Assembly (NCBI GenBank): GCA_965240325.2
Contig: OZ251235.1
Coordinates: 1,178,001 to 1,242,000 of the forward strand
Direction of reading: 5' to 3'
Length of the DNA: 64,000 nucleotides
Origin: Rebecca billardiae RCC1528
Lineage: Eukaryota; Haptophyta
This document shows, one piece after another, positions 48,498-60,152 of the stretch (positions are counted from its first letter, which is position 1; the number at the start of each line of letters is the position of its first letter). The translations under genes were made by a program, and so were the position numbers. Below the pieces are notes generated by a model, which searched no databases, was not told the origin of the DNA, and worked only from the letters and a program-made list of their open reading frames with translations.

Positions 48498-51400
48498 ATG
48501 GAGCTCCTACGCAGCTGGTGCAACGACGAGCTCAAGCTCTCGCGGCCCGTCCGCAACATCGAGGCAGACTTCCGCGACGGCTACCTGCTCGGCGAGATCC
48601 TCAGCAAGCATGGGCTGCTCGACGACCTGCAGGAGATGCGTCGCGGCGACGGGCCGCACACGATGCTGAAGAACTACAACAGGCTGCAGCCGGCGCTGCG
48701 CAAGCTCAACATCAACCTCGACACGCGCGTGGCGAACCAGATGATGGTGGAGAAGCCCGGCGTGGCGACGAACATCGTGTACCAGCTCAAGCTCGCCGTG
48801 GACTCTGCGGGCAAGGCGATGGGCACCAACCTGCCGCCGCGCAAGGCGAAGACGGACCTCTCTCAGACGACGCTCTCGACCACGCGCCAGCTGCGCGCGC
48901 CGCACGAGGAGATGCGGCAGCGCACCTTCGACGCGCAGCTCCGGATGCAGATGAACGATCCGCGCGAGCTGCGCATGTCGCAGCACCTCTCCAAGTACAC
49001 CGAGGCGATGTACGAGCAGACGCGCCGTGCGCTCGAGGAGCAGCAGGAGGTGCGGAGCCGCGCGCCCGTGTGCGCGCGCCGCGTGCGCCCGCGTGCGTCC
49101 GCCCGCGCGGCCGCGGACGGACGGGGCGCGCGAGCCGCGCGAGCGCGCGCTGAGCGCATCCGTCCCTCCCATGCGCGCGCGCCCCGCGCCCCGCGCCCTC
49201 GCGCCCGTGCGCGGCGCGCAGGACGAGGCGCGTGAGGCGGAGGCCCAGAAGGCTCGGATGGCGGCGCAGCGCGAGCGGCTGCGAGAGTCTCGCGCGTTCA
49301 TGGACACGTGGACGGCGGACTCGGCGACGCGGCACCGCGCGATCATGCGCACGAAGCGCGAAGCCGAGCGCGAGCAGCTGCGCTGGGAGCTCACCACGCG
49401 CGAGGCGCGCGCGCGCCGCGAGCGGCTCGCCACGCGCACGCACGCTCAAGAGCTTCAGTCTGGTCTCTCCGAGTTCGAGCGCACTTTGCGCAGGCTCGGG
49501 AACGAGGGCGCGGACGACGACGACGACGAGGGCGGCGGCGGGGCGGACGAGGACGAGGACGAGATCGCCGCGGTCAGCGCCGCCTCGCGCGCCACGCCGC
49601 ACGACCACTTCGTCCGGCTCCAGTCGATGCTGCCCGACGGCCGAGCAATGGCTGCCGACGTAGACGGTTATATGTCGAGGCTGCGCGCGCGCAAGCTGGA
49701 GGAGACGGTGTCGCGGCGCGAGCGCGAGGTGCGGCGGCGGCGCGTGCTGCTCGAGCAGCAGCGCGCGCAGGAGGACCTCGACGCGCGGCGGCGCGAGGAG
49801 GCGCTCGTCTCCAAGCTGCAGCGCCAGTCGACCGAAGAGCGGCGGATCGCCGAGCGGCTGTGGCGCACCCGGCAGGAGGCGGAGGTGATGCGCGACAACC
49901 GCCGGCTGCGGCAGCAGGACTACGAGGTGCGCCGCGCGGCGGACATGGCGGACCGCGTGGCGCGGAACAAGCGGATGGCGGCGAACCGGCTGGCCGAGTA
50001 CCAGGCGACGCTCGCCCGCGAGCGGCGCCGCTTCGAGGACGCCGAGGCCGCGCGCGCCGCCGTGCGTCGGGAGCGCCACCGCCACGAGTGCGCGCGCGTC
50101 GTCGAGGAGTTGATTGCTATGACGCTGCGCGCGCGCACGTACGCGCACGACGCGAACGGGCTGCTGCCCGCGCGCGTGTGGCGCGAGTTCTGCACGCTCT
50201 TCGCCGCCGGCGTGCCGCTCGACGCGCTCACCGGCCCGGGCACCACGCGCCTCGTGCCGGACGACGCACCGCCGCACGAGCTCGGCTTGCGAGACGCGGC
50301 GGCCGCGGCGGCCGCGGGCGGCGCCGACCGGCCAGAGGAGCTGCTGAACGAGGTGGACATCTCGCACTATCTCGCGGGCTCGTCGGACTGGGCGGCGTCG
50401 GAGCTCTTCGAGTCGATGCAGCGCGCGCGCGTCGAGCTGCCCGACGGCGCGCCCACCGCCCTCGCCGAGTTTGCGCCGTCGGAGCTCGAGGGTGCGCACG
50501 CGCTGCTTGGGAACGCTCTTTACACGGTCATCGACGCGGCCATGCCGCCGCCGCCGCCGCCGCCCAAGCTGATCGTGCCCGAGGCGAAGATGCGGCTGGC
50601 GATGGTGGGGCGGCCGTTCGCGGGCAAGTCGACGCTCGCGCTCGCGCTCGCCGACGCGTTCAACCTCGAGCTCATCCTGCCGGTCGAGCTTGTGCACGCG
50701 GCCATTGGCGAGTACCGCGCAGCGCAGGCGGCGGCGGCGGGCGGCGCGGACGGCGGCGACGGCGGCGGTTCGTCCGCCGCCGCGGGTGGCGCCGAGCCGG
50801 CGGGCGGCTCGCTCGGGCGGCGCGCGGAGGAGGCGCTCGCGGCGGGCAAGCCCGTGCCCGACGACGTCGTCGCGCAGCTCATCGTGCGCGCGGTCGGCGC
50901 GATCGACGACGAGCGCTCCGGCTTTCTGATTGACGGATATCCGACCTCGCCGCCGCAGCTGCAGGCGCTCGAGAAGGGACTGACGGGGTATGAGCCGGTG
51001 GTGGACGTGAAGAAGAAGCCGCCGCAGTCGCGGCTCGTGCCGCCGCCCGCGGGCGCCGACGCGCCGCCGCCGCCGCGCAAGCCGGGCCTCGACGCCGTCC
51101 TCCGGCTGGACGTACCTGAGGAGCTGTCACGCCGGCGCGCGCTCGGCCGAAGGCTTGACCCACTCACAGGCACGGTCTACCACCTCGAGTTCGAGCCGCC
51201 GGCGGACGACGACGAGGTGCAGGAGCGGCTGGTGCCGCTGCGCGCGGACTCGAACGCCGAGGCGCAGCTGCTGCCGCTGCTGCAGGCGTACAAGGACACC
51301 GAGGGCCCGCTCGAGACGTGGGCGGGCGCGCTCGGCATCCTGCGCACTTTTGACGCGGCCGCACCGCCGCCGGACGTGCAAGCGTCTGTCAGTGTCGTGC

Positions 51401-54400
51401 TCTCCGAAATGGCGAGCTCCAAGGCGGAGGTGGCGGCGGCGGCGGCGGCGGCGGCGCGCGCCGGCGCGCCCGCGGACGCGCCGAGCGAGGAGCAGCCCGC
51501 CGAGCCCGCGGCCGCGCCCGCGAGCGCCGCGCCCGCGGCCGCGCCCGAGGCCGCGCCCGCGCCGCTCGAACTGGTCCCACTCGAGTCTGAAGTGGCTCAC
51601 GCGCTGCTCGGCCGCTGGCGGGACATGGAGACGGACTTCCTGCGCGCGGCGAAGGCGCAGTTCGGCGCGCTGCGCGAGGCGGAGTGGGCGGTGCTGCAGC
51701 ACGTCACGACCAAGGCGCGCGAGTTCCGCGCGCGCCTCTCCGAGCCGGACGAGCGCCAGGCGGCGGTCGCGGACGCGCAGGAGGCGTTCAACGCAATGGA
51801 CGCCGAGCTGCGCGCGGACGATGACGGCAAGGGCGAGCTGCACGCGCAGGTGGACGACCTGCAGGACGCGCTGTGGGGCTTCGTCGACGTGAAGCGCGAG
51901 GGGTGCGAGTGGGAGCTGCACGCGATGGCGCTCGGCGGCTTCGCCCAGCACACCGCGCTCTTCGTTCTCAACTGCCTGCTCGCGCTGATGCAGGCGGAGG
52001 CGGACCGCGCGCACACCACTGCCAACATCATCGCCGCTTACTACGCGGCGCGCACGGTGCGCCGCGCGGCTGCGGCGATGCGCCGGGCGGGTGCGGGCTG
52101 GGGCGCGCGCGCGCGCGCCCGGCGCCGTGAGCAGCGCACACCACGGCGCACCACTACGCACGCCGCGCGAGATCGCGCGAGATCGCTCACCCCGGTACGC
52201 GTGCCGCGCGCGCGCGCGCGCGCACGAATCGCGCCGCGCCGCGCCGTGCGTCGCGCGCAGGCGTCTTGGCGCCCGCCCCCGACGCTGCCGGCCATCGCGG
52301 AGGTGACGCCGGCGGCGTCGGTCGGCGTGGTCGTGGCTGTGCCCAAATACGACGGCCTGCCCGACATCGAGCAGGCACAGGTCGGGCAGCCCCCGGGCAC
52401 CAAGCCCTCCAAGGGCGCCGCGGCATCCAAGCCGCCCGCGCAGCCCGGCGCCGCCAAGGCCGCCGCCGCCGCGACCGCGGGCGGCGCCGCCGCAAAGAAG
52501 GGAGGCGCGGCCGCCGCGGCCGCCGCGAGCCGCGAGCTGCCGGCCCTGCCCCACGCCGAGCCCTTTGAGGTCCAGCTGGTCACGCAGGCGAACGCCGTGC
52601 TCGCGATGGCGGAGGGCATCGACGCGGCCGCGGCGGCGGCGGCCGAGGCGGCGGCCGCGGCCGAGGCCGCCGAAGCTGAGAACTTCGAGTACCCTCCGGC
52701 CAAGGCGGCGTTCAACCGCTTCGCGCGCGAGCACGACGCGGCGCTGCTCGCTGTCTGGCACGCGGAGGCGGCGAAGCTGCGGCGGCGCGTGCGCGCGATC
52801 GAGGCGCACGGCGTGCGCGTCGTCGCCGAGATGTGCGCGCACCTCGAGCGGCTGTACGAACAGCTTGACTCGTTGCTCTCGCGTCGCGTCACCGCAGAGC
52901 TCGAGGTGTGTGCAGCCGCGCGTGCGCGTGCGCACACGCCCTTGCCGCCCGCGCGCTGATGGCCGAGCGCGCACGCGCTCACGCGCCGCCCACCTCCGCG
53001 CGCGCCGCATCCCCGCGCTCCCGTGCCTCCGGTCTGCCCGCCTCCTCTGCCCGCCTCCGGTCTGCCCGCCTCCTCTGCCCGCCTCCGGTCTGCCCGCCTC
53101 CCTTCTCCTCCCTCGCTCTCTCCTGCGCGCGCCAGGCGGTGGGCGCGCTGATCCAGCTGATGCGCTCTGCGATCGAGTCGGAGACGCAGCTGCCGCACGC
53201 GCTCTCGCTCGAGGGCGAGGACCTCTACGTCGACCTCGACACCCTCACGCTCGAGCCGCCCGCGCCGACCCCGCCGCCGCCGCCGCGGCAGCGCTCGGAG
53301 TCGCTCAAGCTTACGCTCGCGCAGGTCGAGCTGCTCGCGGCGCGGTATCGTGCCGAAGCGTCGTCGAGCCTGATGCCGCTCAAGGAGGCGATTGACGTGC
53401 TGCTCCGCGCCGCGGCGGCGGGCGAGCTCCCGCCCGCGTGGCGCGCGTTCGAGCGCACCGTGCTGCAGGACGTGGCGCGTCTCTTCGCGTACGGGCACCA
53501 CCAGCAGGTGTCGTGGGAGGCGTTGGTTCTGGCCCTCATGGATGTGCGGGCGCCCACGGAGGAGGAGCTCGTGGCGGCGGCGGAGGCGCTGGACAAGAAC
53601 GCCATTGGCGGGGAGCTCTCGCGGGAGGCGTGGGACGAGGCCGGGCTCTGGTTCGCGCCGGCCATCGCGCGGCGCGCCGACGCGCCGGAGCCGAGCGGCG
53701 CGGACGCGCCGGCGGGCGCGGACGCGGCTGAGGGCGCGCGCGCGGCCGACGCGCGCCGGGGCACGGCGGCCGCGCCGCCGGCGCAGACGCTGGACGAGGC
53801 GGTGACGGAGTTTGACCTGCCCTCGGTGCGCGCGCGCGTGCGGCGCGCGCTCGAGAGAGTCGAGAGAGAGCGCACGCTGGGCGGCGCGCGCCGCGCGTCG
53901 CTCGGCCGGGAGCAAAGCTGGCCGCCGTCGCGTGCGCGGTGGCTGGCCGTGGGGCCGTCACGTGCTCGCGCGCGCGCCTCGACTCGGCCGCGCCGTCCTC
54001 ACCGCGCGCCTGCCCCCGCACCCCCGCCCCCGCGCGCGCACGATGCGCACAGGCACTCAAAACGGCCGTCTTCGAGGCGCTGGCGCAGGCCAGCGGCGGC
54101 GATGGCGGCGGCTTCCGGCGCGTGCGCGGCCTCAACTGGCGGCGCTTTTTGCTCTACAGCTGCGACACGCTGCCCAAGGCGTTCGCGGTCGAGGGCTTCC
54201 GCACCTCGGCATCGGTCACGGCGGAGCAGCTGCACGCGCTGCTGCACCGGCAGATGGGCGTGCAGGAGGACGGCGCGCTCAGCCTGCCAGACCACGCCGA
54301 CCCGTTCGGCATGGCCGTCGTGCACCGGTGCGCGCGCGCGCCGCGCGCCGGCGAGGCCGCGCGCCGAGCGAGCGCGCGCGGCGCGCGCACGCGGCGCCGA

Positions 54401-54622
54401 GCTGACGCGGCGCCCCCGCCCCTCCCCCGCGCGCGCGGGGGGCGCAGCCTCTTCCACGAGCTCAACTGCGACCCGGAGAAGGACCGCGTGCCGTACCTGC
54501 TCGTGGCCAACCACCCGCTCGGCTCGCGCGTGCTGCAGCAGTGCGAGCTCTACCAGAGTCACAGCGTGTACCAGGTGCTCGAGGAGAAGCTGGACAAGGC
54601 TGGCGCGGCGCTGGAGATCTGA
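48498..54622 (+). CDS. SPEF2: SPEF2/CPC1-like axonemal central-pair protein
   Basis: Six exons: 48498-49049, 49222-52056, 52261-52905, 53136-53825, 54053-54327, 54448-54622; 1723 aa. N-terminal CH domain about 1-105 (LLRSWCNDELKLSRPVRNIE, DGYLLGEILSKHGLL). Long coiled coil about 185-460 (EEQRERLRE-type heptads, ETVSRREREVRRRRVLLEQQ). Adenylate-kinase-like domain with P-loop MVGRPFAGKSTLA near 647 and GFLIDGYP; it is interrupted by Ala/Gly inserts. C-terminal EF-like/helical part (SLMPLKEAIDVLL...), then LNCDPEKDRVPYLLVANH at the end. CPC1/SPEF2 sits on the C1b projection and controls flagellar beating, supplying or sensing nucleotides. Indicates a motile flagellum. Introns 2 and 5 have no in-frame stop. 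Confidence 0.88.
53032..53110 (+). repeat. minisatellite in SPEF2-like intron 3
   Basis: Nearly three copies of a 28-bp pyrimidine-rich unit built on CCTCCGGTCTGCCCGCC and CTCTGCCCG, just before the acceptor at 53135; it may serve as the polypyrimidine tract. Confidence 0.8.
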
Positions 54623-55054
54623 TCCCCGCGATGCCGGGCGCTGACAGTCTAGTCCTACGTTCATGTAGCTAGTCAGGGAGAGGCTACAAGTCCGCCGCGG
54701 CCCGGCGCGCGGGCCGGGGCCGCCCGTCGCCGGCAGCCGGCGGCGGAGGCGCGGAGTCTAAACAACGAACAAGGCCTCGCCCGCTTCAAGGTGAACGGTT
54801 GGTCTGTCGATCTGTAGTCTTACTCTTATAGTCAGTTCGACGACCGTCTAATAAGTCTAACTCCGACAGCGGCTCACGGCCAAAGCCGCCGGCGGGGCCG
54901 CCGCCATCTTTCTCATCAGCAGCCTTTTCTCGTCCCGGCCTTTTCTCGGCAATCAACGAGCGGCGTCCGGTATCGCGCTCCCCGCTTCCCGGCCGTCCCA
55001 CGACCACGACCGCAACACGATTTGCGCGCGCGCGCGCGCTTGCTGCGCGCGACG
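54623..55054. other. intergenic with GC hairpins
   Basis: 432 bp. Near 54696-54720 CGGCCCG/GCGCG/CGGGCCG forms a 7-bp perfect stem, followed by CGCCGG..CCGGCG. No gene seen. Confidence 0.5.
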
Positions 55055-58000
55055 ATGGCAGAGGCGCTCCTCACTCTCGCCCTGCGCTCGCTCGTGGACA
55101 GCCTCGACGCAACCGCCGCCGCCGCGCCCGCGGCCGAGGTGGAGGCGCTGGTGGACTCGATGGTGACGCAGTGGCCATTTCAGGTGCTGGAGCTCGTGGT
55201 GCCCGCGGTCGGCGCGCGGCTCGCGTCCTTCTTCGCGACGGCGGGCCTCCATATGACGCTCTTCGCCGACTATCCAGACGATGAAGGCGACGGGACCGTG
55301 CGTGGCGAGGACGCGCGCACGGCGGCGCGGACAGCGGCGATCTGTGCGCGCGTGCGCGCGCCAGGGCACACCGCGGCGCACGCGCGCGTGCGCGCGCTCG
55401 CGACGCAGCTGGGCATCGTGGACGCCGCCATCCGTCGCGACGAGGACGCGTACCGCGCCGCGCGCGACGCCGGCACCCCGCCGGCCGCGCTGCGCACGCC
55501 GCTGCTCGACGCCTTCGGAGCCGACGCGCCCCACCTCTCGCACGGCTGCGAACTGGAGCTGCCGTTGCCGGCCGGGCATACGCTCTTCCTGCACCGGCGC
55601 ACCGAGCTGTTCCGCGCGCCCCGGGACGAGCCCGCGTGCTGGCTGCGCGCGCTCGAGCCCTCCGCTCACGCGTTCGAGCGCAACTGGGACGCCTTCAGCA
55701 GCGGGCTGCTGCGCGGCCTCGACTGGTCCGGGCTGGTCGCAGCGGGCGGCAGCGTGCTCGCGTGCGCGATGCGCTCGGTGCTGGGCGCGCCGCCGCGCGG
55801 CGCGGCCGAGGACGCCTCGCCCGCCGAGCGCGAGCTCGCCGAGGACCTCGACGAGGCCGACCGCGACGCTCGCGAGTTCTACTTCTCGCCCACCGATGGG
55901 CACCGCAGCGACGCAAGGGAGCGCGGCGGCGCGGCCTGCGGCGGCGCGCGCTCGCCGTTCAGTCGATCTGCAGATATCGACCTCTTCTGCGTCGGGCGCG
56001 ACGGGCAGTCGGCGCCGACGGGCGAGGAGGCGCTGAGCGCGGCTCGGCGCGTGCTGCGCTGCATGCGGCGCAACTGCCGCCTCCCCATCCTCGCCCTCCG
56101 CACGGGCTCCGCCCTCACCCTCACCGCGGGCTACCCCTTCCGGCACGTGCAGGTGAGCAGCACGGCACGGTGCCCTCCTGAGGGCACCGTGCCCTCCTGA
56201 GGGCACGGTGCCCTCCTGAGGGCACGGTGCCCTCCTGAGGGCACGGTGCCCTCAGGGCAGATTAGCACCACTGGTGGCAGAGTGGGTGGCAGTGAGAGCG
56301 CGCGTGCGCGTGTCGGGCCCTCACCGTCCTTGGGCATGCGCTCGGCCTCCGCCCTCACGGCCGGCTGAACCCCTCCTCTCCGCCACCACCACCACACCCC
56401 ATCGCCGTGCGCAGGTGGTGCTCAAGACCTTCGCGTGCGCGGCGGACGTGCTCGCCGCCTTCGACGTGGACTGCTGCGCGTTCGCCTGGGACGGCACTCG
56501 GCTGCTCGCCACGCCGCGCGCGCTGCGCGCCACCGCGTCGCGGTGCAACCTGGTGGACACGCAGCGGCGCTCGCAGACGTACGAGAGCCGGTTGCTCAAG
56601 TACGCGCGCCGAGGCTTCGGGGTCGGCGTCGGCCCGCCGCTGCTCAGGCCGGCGGCAGTGGACGAGGCGGCGCTCGATGTGCACCTCGCGACGCGCCCCG
56701 ACAAGCGCCCGCGCGTCGACGGCCTTCTCAGACTGCTGGTCGCCGACCGCGCCTCGTCACGCGCCGCGCTGCGCGCCGCGGCTGCGGGCGGCTGGCCCAA
56801 CGCTCGGCAGGCCGGCCAGAGCGCGCTGCGCCCCGCCGCGTACCTCGACCACTGCAACGAGAGCGCGCCGTGGCGGTATCCGGCGGCCTCGGAGGTCCCA
56901 CCCGCTGAGCCCGGCGCGCCGCGCGCCCCGCCGCCCCTCGCACACCGCTTCACGATGGAGGACACCGAGGGCGCGGCGGACGAGGCGACCGAGGCGGAGG
57001 TGGCGCTCGGCCGCGTGGCCCTCGGCGAGAATCTCGGCGAGCTCGGGCACGGCCTCGACGGCGCGCTCCCGGATGGCGTGAGGCAGGCGCAGCTACGCGA
57101 GCGCGGCGCGGCGGCGGGCGGCGAGGCGCGCGAGATCTCGCCGCGCGAGATTGAGATCTCGCCGCGCGAGATCAACGACGAGGTGCTCGACTCGATGAGC
57201 GGCGCGCTGCACCGCCCCGTGCTGTACACGGCGGGCGTGGTCCCGTGGCATCCGGGCGCGGACGCAGTGCGCATCCACGACGAGCTGAGTGACGCGCTGC
57301 AAGCCGGCGAGCACCTTGCGGAGTGGTACGACCATGAGGAGGCGGTCCCAGACGGCGCGCAGATCCCGTCGGCGCCGCGGCTGGTGCGCGGGACCGCGCA
57401 ATGGTCGCTCGCGCTGCAGCGCGCCAACTCTGCCGCGCCTTCGGAGAACGTCCTGCGCTTCGGCTGGGCGTTGGAGCACGTGGTCCTTCCGGACGACGTG
57501 AGCGCCGCCGCGCACTGCCTGTCCTTCTTCCCGCGCGCTGCGGAGGGGTTCAGCGCGGGCGTGCACACCGCGGAGGAGGCTGGGCAGCCGGGCGCGCCTG
57601 CGGCCGAGCGCGACGCGCCCGCGCACGGCGGACGAGGCGCGACCGCCGCCGACGCGGACGCCGCGGCGGCTGCGCTGGCTGCTGCCGAGACCGGCGCCGC
57701 TGCACCGGCGGTGTCGGCGGCGGCGCCGCCGCCGCCACGTCGGCTCAGCCTGGCAGTCCAGCTGCGCGCCGCGCGGGGCATGCCTGCCCCGCCCGCGCCG
57801 CGGCCGACGCACGGGCCGGACCGACCGCAGCGGGCGACTGCACCGTGGGCGGCGGGCAAGTGGGTGGTCGGCCTCACGTACTGTTTCCTGCCCAACGCGC
57901 ACGGCGAGCGGATGAGCCCATGGCAGAACTACCGAACTGTGGCGCATGGGACGGTGAGCCACTGGGTGCGGCTGGCCTCGGCGCAGCCGCTGCTCCGGCT

Positions 58001-59226
58001 CGAAGGGCTATATGAGGTGCCCGCGCCCCCCGTGCCAGACCACCCGCGCCGGCTGGGACGGCTCCACCAGCCGCACCAGCGGCGGCGCATCGCCCTCGTA
58101 CAGCCGGTGTACTTCCCAGAGTCGTCACGGTGCGCGGCGCCGAGCCAGCCCGGCGTGCTCGCAGACACAGACGATGGCACCTCGGCCAATCAGGCGGCGG
58201 CGACCGCGCGCGCCGCGCGCGCCATGCTCGGCGGCGCGCACGCGCTCTCGGCGGCGTATGTGCCCAGTCAAGACGAGGTGAGCGCACTGCGCGCATTCGC
58301 CGAGTGGCGCGAGGCGCGCGGCCACGCGTGCGCGGCGGCGGGCCCGTTGCTCGCGCTCGAGCTCAACGCAGACTCGCCGCTCGGCTGGCTCGGCGTGCCG
58401 AACCTGCTGGGCAGCGCACTCGTCGCGCTCTTCGACGATGACCCCGAGAGCGGCGGCACGGCGCGGAGCGCTGAGGTCGGGAGCGCGGGGGCGAGGCTCA
58501 GCCCGCGCGACGCGCTGAGCGAATCGGCGGAGCTTCTGCCGTGCGCGCTCGTGCGCGCGTGCGCGCGCGAGAGAGCGCGCGCGCGCCCTCGTGGCGTGCG
58601 CGCCCGACTGTGCGCACTCACGGAGCCGTCCACGCGCGCCTATCACCGCCGCCTCTCCGGCCTCGCGCGCGCTGCGCCCGCGGCGCCCGCGCCAACGCCC
58701 GCATCGCGCCCGCAGGTTCGAATGCCCACGCGCCAGCAGGCTCGGCCAGTTCGAGAATCGAGCGATCATCGTCGCCTCGGACGTGCCGCCATCGCGCCAG
58801 GCTGCAGTGCACGACGCGGTGGCCACGCTGCGCGCCGACCCCGCTCTCCGCGACCACTATGATCTCGAGGCCTCACCGGCAGACCCGACCGAGCTCACGG
58901 ACCCAGGCCGTGACCGCCAGGCCGACCGCCGCCCGGCCGCGCTGCGCCTGCTCTCCGATGACGTGGAGCGCGCACCGCATGAGCGCGTGATCGAGTCGTG
59001 GCGCGCAGCGCTCAGCCAGCCCTTCCATTACACGGTGCCCCCAGAGGGCAGCAGGCTGACGGTGCGGCTGGGCGCGGAGCAGAGGCTGTGGGGCGCGTTC
59101 GCAGCGGTCCCGGAGCACCCACGCACGCCGCATGGCAAAGGCGTGCGCAGGGCGGCGGCAGTTGTGGACGGCTTGCCGCGCGAGGTGGAGCTCGATGCGT
59201 CGGCATGTGTTGCTCACATTGGCTGA
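55055..59226 (+). CDS. uncharacterised 1244-aa protein with nucleotidyltransferase-like signature
   Basis: Exons 55055-56152, 56415-58540 and 58716-59226; introns 262 and 175 nt; the joins restore frame. Not a named family I can assign. The core (about residues 215-450) reads NWDAFSSGLLRGLDWSGLVAAGGSVLA, later SADIDLFCVG, then YPFRHVQ joined by splicing to VVLKTFACAADVLAAFDVDC, and SYESRLLKYARRGF-like QTYESRLLKYARRGFGV. The G-G-S (about 231) and D-I-D (about 308) signatures are those of the polymerase-beta nucleotidyltransferase fold. Similar cores occur in fungal and protist proteins, often with ankyrin repeats, which are absent here. The C-terminal half is Ala/Pro-rich with a later conserved-looking block (NRAIIVASDVPPSRQAAVHD). 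Catalysis is inference. Confidence 0.7.
56164..56257. repeat. palindromic 19-bp tandem repeat in intron
   Basis: Five copies of GGCACGGTGCCCTCCTGAG, the last one partial and copy 2 with one G-to-C change, lie inside intron 1 of the preceding gene. The core GAGGGCACGGTGCCCTC is nearly self-complementary, so the array can fold into many hairpins. Confidence 0.95.
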
Positions 59227-60152
59227 CAACAGGCAGACCGACGACAGCAGTGACAGGCCGACGACTACGATCTCTCTACTATATATATATATATATGCAG
59301 TTATTCGATCTAAGTCGGCGTCGCTGCGCCGCGGCGTCGCGTAGCACTAGCACGGCAGCAGGCGCTGGCTACCGCTACACTCGCGAAACTACTTAGTCTA
59401 CTATTATATCATCAACGGAAAAGGCTCGGCTCCCGTGAATGTGATGACACTGAGATCGTAGTCCATCCGAGACTCGAGAGACCGAGATGCTGCTTGCCGA
59501 TGTCGATGAGTGTGGCTCTCTGTCTCTCTCTCGATCTCTACCTCTCATAGTCTCGATATATATCGCGTCTCTGGCCGTACTCTCTCTCGCGCGAGTAGTT
59601 CGATCGTCTCTCTCTCTAGTCTCTCTCTCTCACTCTCAGTCTCATCCGTCTAGCTAGTAGCTAGCTAGCTTAGAGCCTAGATCATGACTCTGCGCGCTGT
59701 GTATCGTCGTCGTCGTCTGCTGTCGTACTATATCATATCGTATACTGTATCGTCGGCTCATCGAGCAGACGACTGATGACGTGCCGTGTCACGCCTGACG
59801 TGAGCAGACCAGCGAGAGTGAGCGCAATGAGAATAGTCCGGTAAGTAGACGCGACAGTCGAGTGAGTCGTAGTCCGGCGCGCGTGATGTCGTCTGATGAC
59901 GATCGTCATCATCAGCGCATCAGCATCCGATTGCCATGACGATGATGATGATAATAATAATTAATATTTTAAGTAGTATTACGACTTCACTCGTCAAATT
60001 GTATGAGACGCGTGACACATCATCAGCGCATGCAAATTATTTTACGGCTGTAGTATAAAGATACTACTACTGCTACTGTTATTTCAAAGGCGCTAGGCGA
60101 CAGGCGGACAGTCTTAAGCCGTTATCGTAAGCCGTGGCTGCTACTTTGCCTA
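59227..60152. other. convergent intergenic region, low complexity
   Basis: Contains short (TA)n at 59279-59296, CT-rich runs at 59510-59650, CTAG-palindromes near 59650 and (ATG)n/(AAT)n near 59940-59965. No gene seen. Confidence 0.7.

Noticed and set aside
49027-52959. Single 1310-codon ORF as a complete gene
   Set aside because: Its start lies in an intron of the SPEF2-like gene and it runs through intron 2; the CH-domain exon and later exons belong to the same gene.
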